DNA of 64,000 nt from Phoronis australis (lineage: Eukaryota > Phoronida > Phoronidae): NCBI GenBank assembly GCA_002633005.1, contig NMRA01000014.1:810970-874969 (forward strand). The letters are read 5' to 3'. Below the pieces are notes generated by a model. That model was not told where the DNA came from and did no database searches. It saw only the letters and a list, made by a program, of their open reading frames with translations. Positions 23,201 through 30,961 of this stretch are shown one piece after another. A program made the translations under genes and the position numbers. How positions within the stretch are numbered: the stretch's first letter is position 1; every line of letters begins with the position of its first letter.

Positions 23201-26200
23201 TTCCTAGACAATAAAAATGCAGGTGTCAAATTTCATGTAGTAAAACAACATGAATGAAAGGGTCAAATTAGCAGGAGGTAGAAACCGTATGAGAACAATA
23301 TACATATTATCAGAATGAATGATCATGTCACTGACTCCAATAGAATATGAGAAATGATAAGTTACCTTTCGGTGTCATGAAGGTTACAGAAACCACAAGC
23401 TTTCAGTATCATCTCTGGACCTTCGTTGGGTTGGCGGGTAACTGGGGCCTCACCAGTGTCTATTGCATCATCAATGTCATGTGTGATAGGGAACAATTAC
23501 AGTGCAAAAAGATATGCGAAGCAGTGGAAATCACTTAATTGAGACTCGGGTTACGATCTTCCCACCATCTACCAGAACGTATTACCGATGACCCGACAGA
23601 AGTCTCATCGCATGACACATGACAATGATGACGCAACAGACACAGGCAAGGCCCCAGCTACCCGCCATTCCATTCCACGAAGGTCTCGAGATGAGAGCGA
23701 AAGCTAGTGGCCTCTAGATAAACTTCATGATTCCGAAACGTAACTTTCCATTGCTAATGTGTATTATTATTAGGAATTTGTTCAAGGAATTTCCTGCATG
23801 GTTTTGGAAGTGGGTAAGAATGTCAAGAATTGAAATGTACCTCTGTGAAATGTCAATATTTGACAAATGTAATTTGAAAGAATAATGGGGCATCAAGTTG
23901 CGATTTTGCACATCAGTCCAGCTCCAAAATGGGCAATACAGAGAAACTGCAGGCTAAGTGGAAAAAACATAACAGGACATTGAGCAAGTGCATTTTGTCA
24001 TACTGGGCTTACCTGTCAATCATCAGTTTAACAGGGTTACAAAGAGAATATGGAGTGCCTCGAGAAAAGGTTAAAAAACAACACTTTGTAGAAAATAAAG
24101 CATTCATCGTTCAAGCGGCAATTTAATCAGATAAAACCAAATATTCTGAAGAAAACTGGACCCAATATCTTCAGCTTGAAACCAAGCACTCAATGAAACC
24201 AAAAACAGACGAACTTCACAATTCATCGTTTGATATGTGAACTATTTATTTTTGCATTACATACCATTTGAGGTTTTCCTAAATAGTTCTCCCAATTTTG
24301 ATGTTGCATTTAAGTAAAATGCAGACCACTCGTTATCTTGAAAATATTTTTCGTGTTGATTGTTGTTCCTGGGGGATTGTGCATTTATTACAGTCCATTG
24401 GAAAATGACCTGAACCCACCAGCAAAAGGTTTGGATCTTAATTCTGTATGCTCTCTAAAATCGCAAACATGATGTAGCCTAAGTCAGTCATTGGGTTTCC
24501 TCAATGGAAGTAAAAACGGAGGTCTTTTGCTGGGCCGATCACGTCACTTTCCATTGTTCTTTGGGTCATAAATAAATGGCATGGAAATGGCAATAAAAAT
24601 GGATTAATGTATATCTCTAAGATAAACAGGAATCTAACTGTAAAGGTACAGAAACAGTTACTTTTCCCTTAACTTTTACTGTTACACCAAGACACAAGGC
24701 ACTATATGAATTTAAATACCTTATCTCATAGGGTAAATACTAGTTCAAACATTTCAAAAGATGTTTACAAAATTAAGTAATGTGTAACGGGCAATAATTT
24801 TATCAAACTACAAGCATTGCTGAACACATTTTTATACCTCAGCCAAGAATTAAAATCATCGACTATTCCATCCATTTCTATAACTCAGAATTGCACCTGT
24901 GCTCAATTCTTACTTCAGAACCATCATAACGATGATTACCAGAGAGTTCCATGTGTCACTTAGCCACGAAAAATCATCACTTGTTAAATTGACCTCATAT
25001 TTCACTTACGTACTGAACAAAATATATTTCAAAACATGAAATATACTTCCACTGTCTAAACTTAAAAGTTCCCTAATTAATTGATCAAATATTCTAACTG
25101 ACTAAAAGGTGGCGCTGAACAGAGAATGTAGTGGAAAATTGGAAAATAACACAAATTTACTATTTCTACGGATCAAGGTTGACAATATTTTGATGACGCC
25201 AAATCAAAATATTACACTTGCAAGTTGTGTTTACCCTCAAACTCAACCAATGCTGAACAATGTCAAAAGGTGAAGCTAAAATTAGCGGATGCATTAAATT
25301 AGGGACCCAACCTCTGTGTCAGTGACCTTGATGTCTCCAATATCGGCCCTATTTCCCCATGAAAAATATTCAAAGATGACACTAAGTTCCCCTCATCAGA
25401 CCCAATACTTCACCATCAATGAAAATTACACTCATGATTACTGGTTAGAAAATAACTTAAATCTTCTCTGTCTACTTGAGGCATTGCGGATGAGATGGGG
25501 GGACAACCCTGTGATGAATTGATGACCTCGGAGGGGGGTTTCCCCAACTAAACAACCCCTCTCAGCCAGTCTCAGGTGAGCGAGAGCCCGGTATGTACTT
25601 GCCAATGGGTCATCTAATTACTACAAGTGCTTTTTCAGAGATTTTGATGAATGAAGCTTAAACCCGGACGAAAAACAAAAATTGCAAAAAGCTGCAGTAA
25701 GGCAAAGTCATTGACACAAGCAAAGGTCAAGGAAATTCCACTTTTAAAAAATCCAAATAACTTGAATACATGGACAAAATCTGACAACAAATTAAAAACG
25801 GATTAGTGAGAGAACACTTGTATTTCTAGTTTCTATATAGTGTTGATTCTTCTCGTATACGATCAATACAAGCCAGCAAGCTGGACACGGATCAATACGA
25901 GAATAGAGCTGATTTAGTGACCGGCTTAACTACCTCAGTTAGTCTGCCTGTTATTAGTTCAATTGATGGAATCGGCAAGCCACAAGCAAATGGGGAACAT
26001 TGCATAGAGAGGGACAAGAACTTCGAAGACAATAACTACCCACAATTTCTAGCAAAATCATAGTTCAGGGATACCGACAGACGTAATATTTTATTTCGTA
26101 GCTCCTACGTTGCGATATAGTCAAAGCAAAACACATACCTTCGCACACGTATCCTTGTCCGATTAATCCCCACAATAAATCAGCACAATGGTGGCAGTAC

Positions 26201-26304
26201 GTTGGCTTATGGAAAGACTTCTTAGTAAAAAAATGCCCGTTTCCTCGAAACTTCGAATTTTCTAAGTCGTTTTCCTCGGAAATGGAATTATTTGCGGCAG
26301 CCAT
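486..26304 (-). CDS. DGKQ: Diacylglycerol kinase theta, 5' part (13 exons, partial)
   Basis: DGK theta phosphorylates diacylglycerol to phosphatidic acid at membranes. Exons joined by eye (26304-26139, 20358-20279, 13609-13507, 11357-11266, 9555-9418, 8402-8257, 7439-7339, 6410-6316, 2869-2797, 1795-1648, 1530-1428, 1223-1110, 636-486) have GT donors and AG acceptors and keep one frame for 1510 nt, about 503 codons. Three C1 domains each fit the H-X12-C-X2-C...C-X2-C-X4-H-X2-C-X7-C ligand pattern across exon joins. A Ras-associating region follows (from exon 8), then the segment 'ALFIGNLPTGLS' that resembles the stretch before the kinase domain in vertebrate DGKQ. The catalytic domain must lie left of position 1. 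Three C1 domains plus RA mark the theta class; other DGKs usually have two C1 domains. Start ATG at 26302-26304; the sequence before the first C1 is short (about 22 residues). Identity is confident; exact exon edges are inferred from splice consensus and frame. Confidence 0.93.
1110..1223 (-). CDS. DGKQ: DGKQ exon 12: end of second RA region
   Basis: A 114-nt, phase-0 exon reading TEDPANYNLMEALLDRGVTE and ending MQKSRK before donor GTAGGTT. It matches the 'SPESFQLVEV' and 'LLDRL' part of DGKQ in general layout. Confidence 0.82.
1428..1530 (-). CDS. DGKQ: DGKQ exon 11: second RA region
   Basis: Reads PTLYKHIPVTKDTTTEEVIA, then VALKHFHLP before donor GTACGTG. 'T.EEVI..AL..F.L' is the RA-domain helix pattern. 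An internal GTGATT is not used because the reading continues in frame. Confidence 0.85.
1648..1795 (-). CDS. DGKQ: DGKQ exon 10: between and into second RA region
   Basis: Encodes a segment running GAGEEKILEEGPPVR through RYRESDPDKGYLRVYTGSL, phase 1 to phase 2, with donor GTAGGC. The YLRVYTGSL stretch corresponds to the 'LKIYPGWLK' strand of vertebrate DGKQ. Confidence 0.85.
1946..2474. mobile_element. Short inverted-repeat element, family A, copy 1
   Basis: The left end reads TTAAGGTTATGTAGAACC. The right end is AATAAGGTCCTACATAATC then TTAAG, roughly its reverse complement. The body (including 'TTTACCGAGTTAAAATTTATAG') recurs at 16020-16135 and at 55705-57945. No coding capacity is seen, so this looks like a non-autonomous DNA transposon. 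It lies in the intron between DGKQ exons 9 and 10. Confidence 0.6.
2797..2869 (-). CDS. DGKQ: DGKQ exon 9: RA region
   Basis: A 73-nt exon reading QAALRTFHITDDPKNYYVSE, with acceptor TTTTAG and donor GTGAGAT. It continues the RA-domain helix and strand; 'AALR.FHI..DP' is the usual pattern in RA domains. Confidence 0.85.
3449..3656. repeat. Minisatellite, ~23-bp unit, about 9 copies
   Basis: Tandem copies of CATAATTCCATACTCCAACC plus TCC. Because 23 is not a multiple of three, three units make one 23-codon period, and open frames on the minus strand (GGWSMELWEVGVWNY-like) arise by chance. Not a gene. Confidence 0.95.
4255..4652 (-). mobile_element. LINE (non-LTR retrotransposon) C-terminal remnant
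   Basis: A 122-codon minus-strand reading frame ending at 4255 has the CX2CX7HX4C knuckle (CASCGTVETFNHVFGEC) followed by a tryptophan pair. This zinc-knuckle-like motif follows the reverse transcriptase in many LINEs. Upstream in the same frame is VARINKKW, then the similarity fades. Only the 3' end is present, as expected for 5'-truncated insertion. It lies in a DGKQ intron in the same orientation as the gene. The LINE clade cannot be told from this. Confidence 0.75.
5394..6271. repeat. Near-identical direct duplication around a one-base gap
   Basis: 5394-5898 and 5901-6271 carry the same sequence (from CTTGAGTTGGTCTCACATG to AACACACACCACGCTAC), differing by single bases and a deletion of about 130 bp in the second copy. 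A lone n sits at 5899. The repeated 74-codon frame in both copies is not a gene. Best explained as two alleles joined at a gap. Confidence 0.85.
6316..6410 (-). CDS. DGKQ: DGKQ exon 8: start of Ras-associating region
   Basis: Reads EVIKVFDGNDSMRKRLYRTI and ends VPRNATASVVL. The 'LKIFDG'-like start is typical of the first RA-like domain in vertebrate DGKQ. Joins exon 7 in phase 1 and exon 9 in phase 0. It sits just right of a haplotype-duplicated block (5394-6271). Confidence 0.88.
6885..7215. repeat. Minisatellite, ~32-bp unit, about 10 copies
   Basis: Tandem GTGTGAGGACTGGCCAACAC followed by AACATGTAACACACT, with variants. It is intronic in DGKQ, about 120 bp past the exon 7 donor. The open minus-strand frame through it is a by-product of the repeat. 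Confidence 0.92.
7339..7439 (-). CDS. DGKQ: DGKQ exon 7: charged linker
   Basis: Encodes a very polar Asp/Lys-rich linker (AICDDWSSGDSKNDDDERK and on to KDKDRDKDE). The acceptor is taken as the second of two close AGs (ACAGACAG) because the first puts a stop in frame. The linker is poorly conserved in the family, so support comes from frame and splice sites. Confidence 0.75.
8257..8402 (-). CDS. DGKQ: DGKQ exon 6: end of C1 domain 3 and post-C1 segment
   Basis: Begins AHASCYQSLPAEC, completing C1c (H-X2-C-X7-C). It continues with NFGCLKEIVLPPYC, which resembles the conserved segment after the third C1 in vertebrate DGKQ. Ends in phase 2 at donor GTATCT. Confidence 0.9.
9361..9440 (-). repeat. 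Threefold tandem repeat of the DGKQ exon 5 splice donor
   Basis: On the minus strand the unit GAATGGTGTGGTYTCACT followed by G(T/C)AAGTT is repeated three times with a 24-25-bp period. The first donor (GT, after 9418) is the real one. The next two are a GC donor after 9393 and a GT donor after 9369. Using them would add 25 or 49 nt and shift the frame inside C1c. Confidence 0.85.
9418..9555 (-). CDS. DGKQ: DGKQ exon 5: C1 domain 3, first part
   Basis: Reads through SHYHHWREGNLPNNSKCLVC and CEWCGLT, then donor GTAAGTTG. The His run, CLVC pair and CEWC pair fit C1c. The exon end and donor are part of a threefold tandem repeat (9361-9440). Only this first donor keeps the C1c frame. Confidence 0.93.
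9556..11265. other. DGKQ intron 4: no gene seen
   Basis: Apart from the GT microsatellite at its right end I see no exon, RNA gene or clear transposon. The overlapping 60-86-codon frames at 10019-10761 lack splice sites, codon bias and any recognisable motif. Confidence 0.5.
11176..11226. repeat. (GT)n microsatellite
   Basis: About 50 bases of GT with a few C interruptions, 40 bases from the end of DGKQ exon 4. Confidence 0.97.
11266..11357 (-). CDS. DGKQ: DGKQ exon 4: second half of C1 domain 2
   Basis: Reads CEYYAHLDCQDFVVSDCKEC and ends VPQKDGQ before donor GTGAGAG. It completes C1b with C-X4-H-X2-C-X7-C. A GT microsatellite lies about 40 bases into the following intron. Confidence 0.92.
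11962..12046 (-). ncRNA. Hammerhead-ribozyme-like motif, intact core
   Basis: On the minus strand: GTTACC...GCAC, CTGATGA (12029-12023), a stem-II hairpin GGTCT/AGACC, GAAA (12004-12001), then GCTA followed by GTGG, and GGTAAC closing with the first GTTACC. All three core boxes match a type I hammerhead. Stem I would be CAC/GUG plus GUUACC/GGUAAC. Stem III is only AGCU, which is self-complementary and could form between two molecules. One extra A lies between CTGATGA and stem II. PLE terminal repeats are known to carry hammerheads, so context supports it. Activity is inferred. Confidence 0.55.
13022..13106 (+). ncRNA. Hammerhead-ribozyme-like motif, core base changed
   Basis: Same architecture as the 11962-12046 copy, on the plus strand. 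CTGATGA at 13039-13045 and the stem-II hairpin are intact, but GAAA reads AAAA at 13064-13067. The changed G (G12) is needed for catalysis in known hammerheads, so this copy is probably inactive. Outer pairing GTTAC/GTAAC remains. Confidence 0.5.
13507..13609 (-). CDS. DGKQ: DGKQ exon 3: first half of C1 domain 2
   Basis: Reads NPVAHCWSEPGHFKRKFCNV and continues through CRKRLEDNWAIRCE to donor GTGAGTG; acceptor ATTTCAG. The H-X12-C-X2-C pattern is intact. Vertebrate DGKQ has a similar segment at this place. Confidence 0.92.
14871..15065. repeat. Tandem repeat, ~65-bp unit, 3 copies
   Basis: Units contain AGTAACCCTGGTCTACTTTC followed by TCAGCTGATACAGTC. Related diverged units lie at 16840-16990, so this is a local dispersed repeat family. 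Confidence 0.75.
18470..18935. repeat. Minisatellite, ~60-bp unit, about 8 copies
   Basis: Copies contain CAAACAGCTCTGTACATCAA then AGAAGGCAGTGTCCACATCACC. The 133-codon plus-strand frame here is a repeat by-product. Lies in DGKQ intron 2. Confidence 0.9.
19170..19588. mobile_element. Inverted-repeat element, family B, copy 1
   Basis: The left end is GTGCTTTTACACGAGAGAC; the right end is GTCTCGTGTAAACGT. Internal sequence (for example GTGTTTAGACGTGTAGTTGA and AAGACTGTCTACACATACTC) recurs in the opposite orientation at 34942-35352. No coding potential, so it behaves like a MITE. Size and ends do not let me assign a superfamily. Confidence 0.65.
20279..20358 (-). CDS. DGKQ: DGKQ exon 2: second half of C1 domain 1
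   Basis: An 80-nt exon not visible as an ORF with its own start. It reads VCNFIVHDRCCHTVVSSC, supplying the remaining C, H, C and C ligands of C1a with exact spacing (C-X4-H-X2-C-X7-C). Acceptor TTGCAG, donor GTAAGTG. The frame joins exon 1 (phase 1) to exon 3 (phase 0). Confidence 0.88.
20470..21540. repeat. Minisatellite of ~41-bp units, partly duplicated across a one-base gap
   Basis: Units read CACTGAGCCTATTTACCTTG then ACACTGTGCTGCAGCAGTTGT with many variants. The block 20811-21179 is repeated almost exactly at 21181-21549 with a lone n at 21180, so the apparent array is inflated by a haplotype join. Lies in DGKQ intron 1. Confidence 0.9.
23361..23756. mobile_element. Small foldback element with PLE-type ends
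   Basis: The ends are the same inverted pair seen at 11962-13106: left GTTACCTTTCGGTGTCATGA on the plus strand, right TTCATGATTCCGAAACGTAAC. The interior is only about 200 bp and keeps traces of the PLE 3' end (GAAGCAGTGGAAATCACTTA, CTTCCCACCATCTACCAGAA). Both hammerhead-like motifs are decayed: CTGATGA reads CCAACGA on the left and CCACGAA on the right, although GAAAGCT(A/T)GTGG persists in both. Confidence 0.65.
26139..26304 (-). CDS. DGKQ: DGKQ exon 1: start codon and first half of C1 domain 1
   Basis: Begins MAAANNSISEEN and runs to the donor GTATGTG after a split codon (phase 1). It holds the first zinc-ligand His and the CHHC pair of C1a, with the hydrophobic LLWGLIGQGY loop typical of C1 domains. 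The matching ligands CEVC are completed by the next exon. Confidence 0.9.
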
Positions 26305-27865
26305 ATTTTCGTCGCAACTTTCAGTCTTGCAAAAATCGGTAGCCGCGTAAATCCCTTTATTTCCGTAAGATGCGACACGGAAGCTGCCAAGATCATCCAG
26401 TCTGGTGAATAAGGACTAATCCTTGTGCCTTTATACAACCATTTTACAACGACTACATGAACAGTTGACAAGTAAAACGTCCAACTTTTTTATTTTTTCT
26501 TGCGGACAACCAGATTGCGGAAATGAATGAAAGTAGCTCAAGACGAGGCTGCAAATCTCTCTGCTTTCGACAGGGGACATAAGTCCGAGAAATCCATTTG
26601 GTTCACTTTGCAAACAAAAGACCTTCGCCAGTCAAAGGCCAGCTGTCGCCGAAACGCCAGTTCAATCTTAATATCTTTTTTAGAAACACAGAACACGTAT
26701 AATGCATCGATACAAGATATACTAAGCTTACTTTACATCGATTTAACTATTTTTCTATAAAACAGACGACATTAGCTCCTTTGGGTTATTTTTCAACCAA
26801 CACGGCGGTAAAAGACTAAAGCTAAGTAACAAATTTGAGCAAAATTAAGTAGACTAGAACCAAAGTCTCAATTCTAAAGCGATTAAAGTAAAAATCTATA
26901 GCTAGAGGTAGACTACATGGCAAGTACCACCAGGTCAAACTGCTAAACCCTTGAGCCAGGTTTCTAGCTCCTCAGCTCGGTTTTAACCATATATCAATAA
27001 AGCATAAAAATATTTCCAGGTGATCAGTGCAATGAGCCCACATGCGGGGCCTGCGCACGTCTGGTACAACGTCGACCGCCTGCAATTATTTTTTATATTT
27101 TATAGACTACATGGAGTATGAAATAAATGAAATAAACGATAAAGACAACATAAGTAACTACGCAAATAGCCGGGCTATGGGCATGATGTGATAATGATGA
27201 TGATTATTCACAGACTACATTTACACTGTGCTCAATTTCTGGTCCGCAGTAGTCTCTGAAATGCGTTGAAAGACTGAGCGGCCCTGGCGGAACTAGTCCA
27301 GACCAGGGCGACAGTAAAAAATAACGTTGCCTTTTCACGTGTTTCTCTGTTCTCACTGTAGGTACGACCACATGGAGTATTTCGGCATACAGAAAAGAAT
27401 ATTTACCACCCCTCATTTGAAGGTAATCGTTTAAATATTTCGGCGATTTGCCACGAAATAAAAATTGCAGTATAATTCAACTTCATGATTAAAATGAAGT
27501 GACAAATCTCATTTTGAGACAGTAAAAAAACTTTAACCCGCCTAGTCAAATCCTGACCTCATGAGAAAACTTACTTTTAACCACTAGCCATTAATTCAGA
27601 GAATTCGTCTTTCAATGCGTTTTTTTGAGACAACGGCCCAATTTCATTGTGACTGGCGCAAAGTTTAATCTGACACGCCTGTCCAGTCAGACTTGCACCC
27701 TCATTTCTTCGCTACAAGGCATGTGGGTAGACTATACTGATGTCCATACTTTTTGCTTGGAAGCTGTTTTTCTTGGAAGTATTCCCGTGAGTGTCAAGTA
27801 ACTGTTCACAAAAAAAGTTATGGTTGACACGCATATGTAACTGTTCACATACAAAGAGCTACCGG

Positions 27866-28275
27866 CTACTGTTCACGCACTACTGTTCACGCACTACTGT
27901 TCACACACAAAAGTAACTGTTCACACACAAAAGTAATTGTTCACACACAAAAGTAACTGTTCACACACAAAAGTAATTTTTCACACACAAAAGTAACTGT
28001 TCACACACAAAAGTAATTGTTCACACACAAAAGTAACTGTTCACACACAAAAGTAATTGTTCACACACAAAAGTAACTGTTCACACACAAAAGTAATTGT
28101 TCACACACAAAAGTAACTGTTCACACACAAAAGTAATTGTTCACACACAAAAGTAACTGTTCACACACAAAAGTAATTGTTCACACACAAAAGTAACTGT
28201 TCACACACAAAAGTAATTGTTCACACACAAAAGTAACTGTTCACACACAAAAGTAATTGTTCACACACAAAAGTT
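27866..28275. repeat. Minisatellite with a 20-bp unit and perfect 40-bp higher order
   Basis: Eighteen consecutive 20-bp units (27901-28260) of TCACACACAAAAGTAAYTGT. The Y alternates strictly C, T, C, T through all 18 units, so the true unit is a 40-bp dimer. One unit (near 27980) has a further substitution (AATTTT). Flanking units are diverged. There are no unique spacers, so it is not a CRISPR array. Confidence 0.95.
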
Positions 28276-28504
28276 CTGTTCATAAACATAACTTGTTGTT
28301 GAGTACGTCTTATGTCACAATGAGACACAATTTCTACGAATGATAATACCTGGATGTGATTGTTTTTGTTTGCATAGTAAGATATATTGCATAGTTGGCC
28401 ATTTGTAGTTGCATTTTATATGACAGTGACTGTTTACAAACGAATTGTAAAGATATAGCTTCTTTTACAGTTCAAAAACGTAAAAGATAAATGCTGTAGA
28501 TCTG

Positions 28505-28745
28505 CGGCCCGTTCCAACAAACTGACTTAGCTAAGACAAATCTGATATTTTAGTAAATTTTAAAATAAAAGTTAAATTTGTCTCAAAACCAATTCAAGAA
28601 AAAGATTTTAAGTTTGACTTAAGTGTTTGACATAAGTTTTCTCTTAATTTTGACTAACTTAACCGAATGTAGAAGTTTGGAAGTTAAGAGAAATCTTAAA
28701 CTTAAGTCAAAAATGAACTTAAGTCAGTTTCTTGGAACAGGCACC
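28505..28745. mobile_element. MITE with ~25-bp terminal inverted repeats
   Basis: The left end GGCCCGTTCCAACAAACTGA and the right end TCAGTTTCTTGGAACAGGCACC are inverted copies. The interior is AT-rich and itself partly palindromic (AACTTAAGT, ACTTAAGTC). No coding potential. A widespread style of animal MITE; the superfamily is not clear from the ends. Confidence 0.75.
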
Positions 28746-30961
28746 TGGTTTCTTTGTAGAAACACTAGGTTTACTCGAGCGTGTACCGGTATATTTAGGG
28801 TGTACGCAGGCTTTGGAACAAAAATAGTGGGAAACGGTTTTACTGCGAACTAAAGGAGTTTTTTTCGGTACTCCAGAAATGCATAGCACAGAAGTTAGTG
28901 CCAAAGCCGACTTTAATCCCGTGTAGAGAACGACGCCATTGTAGGCCTACCTTTCATTTTTTGCCGGCCGCGAGCTTTCGGGCACCCTTCGCATAGAGCT
29001 GTAACTGCTGGTCTGCGTACTGTGTTCAAATTGAAGACATTTCCATACTGTAGAAAACTGGAACAGCTCTTTCCGAGATCAGAAACTACACGTATTTTGA
29101 CTAATTTAAATAATTTGAGACCAACTTCATATACCGTAGGTGGTCTATATATATTTTTTTCCAAGACACGTACGGGTTTAATGCCGCGTTAAAATGATAC
29201 TAAATTCTGTTTTGGTGATTCCAACCAATCCTCGTTCTGCATCATTAAGAGCGAGTTGTCATGTAACTCGCACAGAGCGTACGTCTAGCTTGTAGGTTTT
29301 GCAGAGTTTGAAGTGAGTTTTCAACATTTTCCAAACTTATGAATATCGACCTCGATTAGAGATAATTATTTCGTTTTAGAGTGAGATGGATATAATATGT
29401 TAATAAGTCACTGTGGTTTTTTTTTTGTACTTCTAACACTGAGTTCAAATACAGTGAAATATTGCGTGGAAGCAATTTTCTCATCATTTGTGCTATGAAT
29501 AGAATAAATTCCAGATTCTGTAAAACATACATTTGCCCATATCCGAACAATGCTAATCAAAATAATATAATCCAACACCTAAAACAAATTGTTCACTCAA
29601 GAAAAGAAAAAAAAGTTATAACGCCAGAGAAAAAATAATGGAACACCTAATCTTGCTACCGAACATGTGACCGTTTTGGTGAAATGTGATCTAAGTTCAT
29701 CGCAAGCGGCTTGCATAGGACTTCGGCCGACTTTGCGCTTGAGGGACTTCGCACCAGTAACCACGGCGAGCCGAAGAATATTCATGCAGTTGCGTTTCTC
29801 TTCTAGCTATCCATTCGTGTAAACGATGCCACTTGTTGAAATTTTTACGTTGTTCAGTGCAAATTTGGGGTCCATGAGCAATAAAAACAATATGATTCAG
29901 AGCAACACCTTCCTGTTACTCGGCTTGCTATCTTTAGACGATCACGTCGCTGAATTGTAAGGAAATATGGACACTGACTATATAGGAAAAGATAGTTAGG
30001 CGACTTGTCAAAACAAAGGAAAACAACGGTAACGAATAGAAATAAGAAAGCAGAAAGACGCCCAATCCTTTTGTAACTCAGCCGGCTACGAACTAAATAT
30101 TTAGTATTGTGTAATCGCACATCATTGGACATTCATGAACACCCAAGGAGGTCTTTTTGTCGGCCCAGGGGGTGGTTAAATGTAGGCGCATTCAATGGGC
30201 TGAGGATAAACCAGGTTTATACATACCTAGTTGTGATACCAACAAAAGAGAAACGCTATAATAGACTTAGGGCATTGTAATTACTCGGTCAAGTAACATG
30301 ACCAAGCCAGTCTAATGCTGAACGTATCCAGCCACTTCGCATGCGACGAACATGGAGCTGATGGTTCTCATGATGGAATATAGCAACTACCAATAGTGAC
30401 ATTTTCTTCGATCTGAATTTAAGCTGCATTGATTTATACTATAGGTGGTATTTTAATCAAGAATTTATATCATTTACACGTCAATTCTCTTCACAATTGG
30501 TTGTATGAAATTCTAGGATCATTTTCCATGGGTTACGATATCAATAATAATCGCCTTTTAACAAGGGTTGTGAACTACAATAATGAAGCGGCTAGTGCTT
30601 ATTTAGGAGTTACACAAAGCAGAGACATAAAAGAAATTGAAACGTATAATGGATTTGCGACCAAATCAAAGCAGGGCTTTGGAAATGCCTTAACGACTGT
30701 AATGGGAATGGAACAGCGAACCACGAGTCCCCAGCAACGCGGTCTTCTCGCAGAACGAAGAGTCGCGGCAGTAACACTTTAGAACGCACGTGTAGACGTG
30801 CTCATATATGAATTTGGTTTATCCAAATTAGTCCTACCGACGAACTGCTTTTTGGATTGGCAAACGGTGTCAAAAGCAAGACTTTTACTGTAGCAGACTG
30901 ATAAACTGACGAGGAGTACAATTTAGACGACAAACGCCAGGGCGTTTCTAGATAGCACACC

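Larger units (their letters stand above)
20359..26138. other. DGKQ intron 1
   Basis: The 5.8-kb first intron. Besides the minisatellite and the foldback element listed separately, I see only AT-rich sequence and short chance frames. No additional exon is required by the reading frame. Confidence 0.6.
26305..30961. other. Intergenic region between DGKQ and the repeat-protein gene
   Basis: The two genes diverge from this 4.7-kb spacer. It holds a minisatellite (27866-28275) and a MITE (28505-28745). A less AT-rich stretch at about 29600-29790 carries a short minus-strand frame (MNILRLAVVTGAKSLKRKVG...), which might be an upstream exon or promoter but has no clear homology. No TATA box or initiator is convincing. 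Confidence 0.5.

Noticed and set aside
27866-28275. CRISPR-like array of regular short repeats
   Set aside because: The repeats are contiguous with no unique spacers, and the window is an animal genome. It is a minisatellite.
30429-30782. 117-codon plus-strand frame just upstream of the intronless gene
   Set aside because: No homology recognised and no repeat motif shared with the downstream gene. It may be 5' region. I keep it unannotated.
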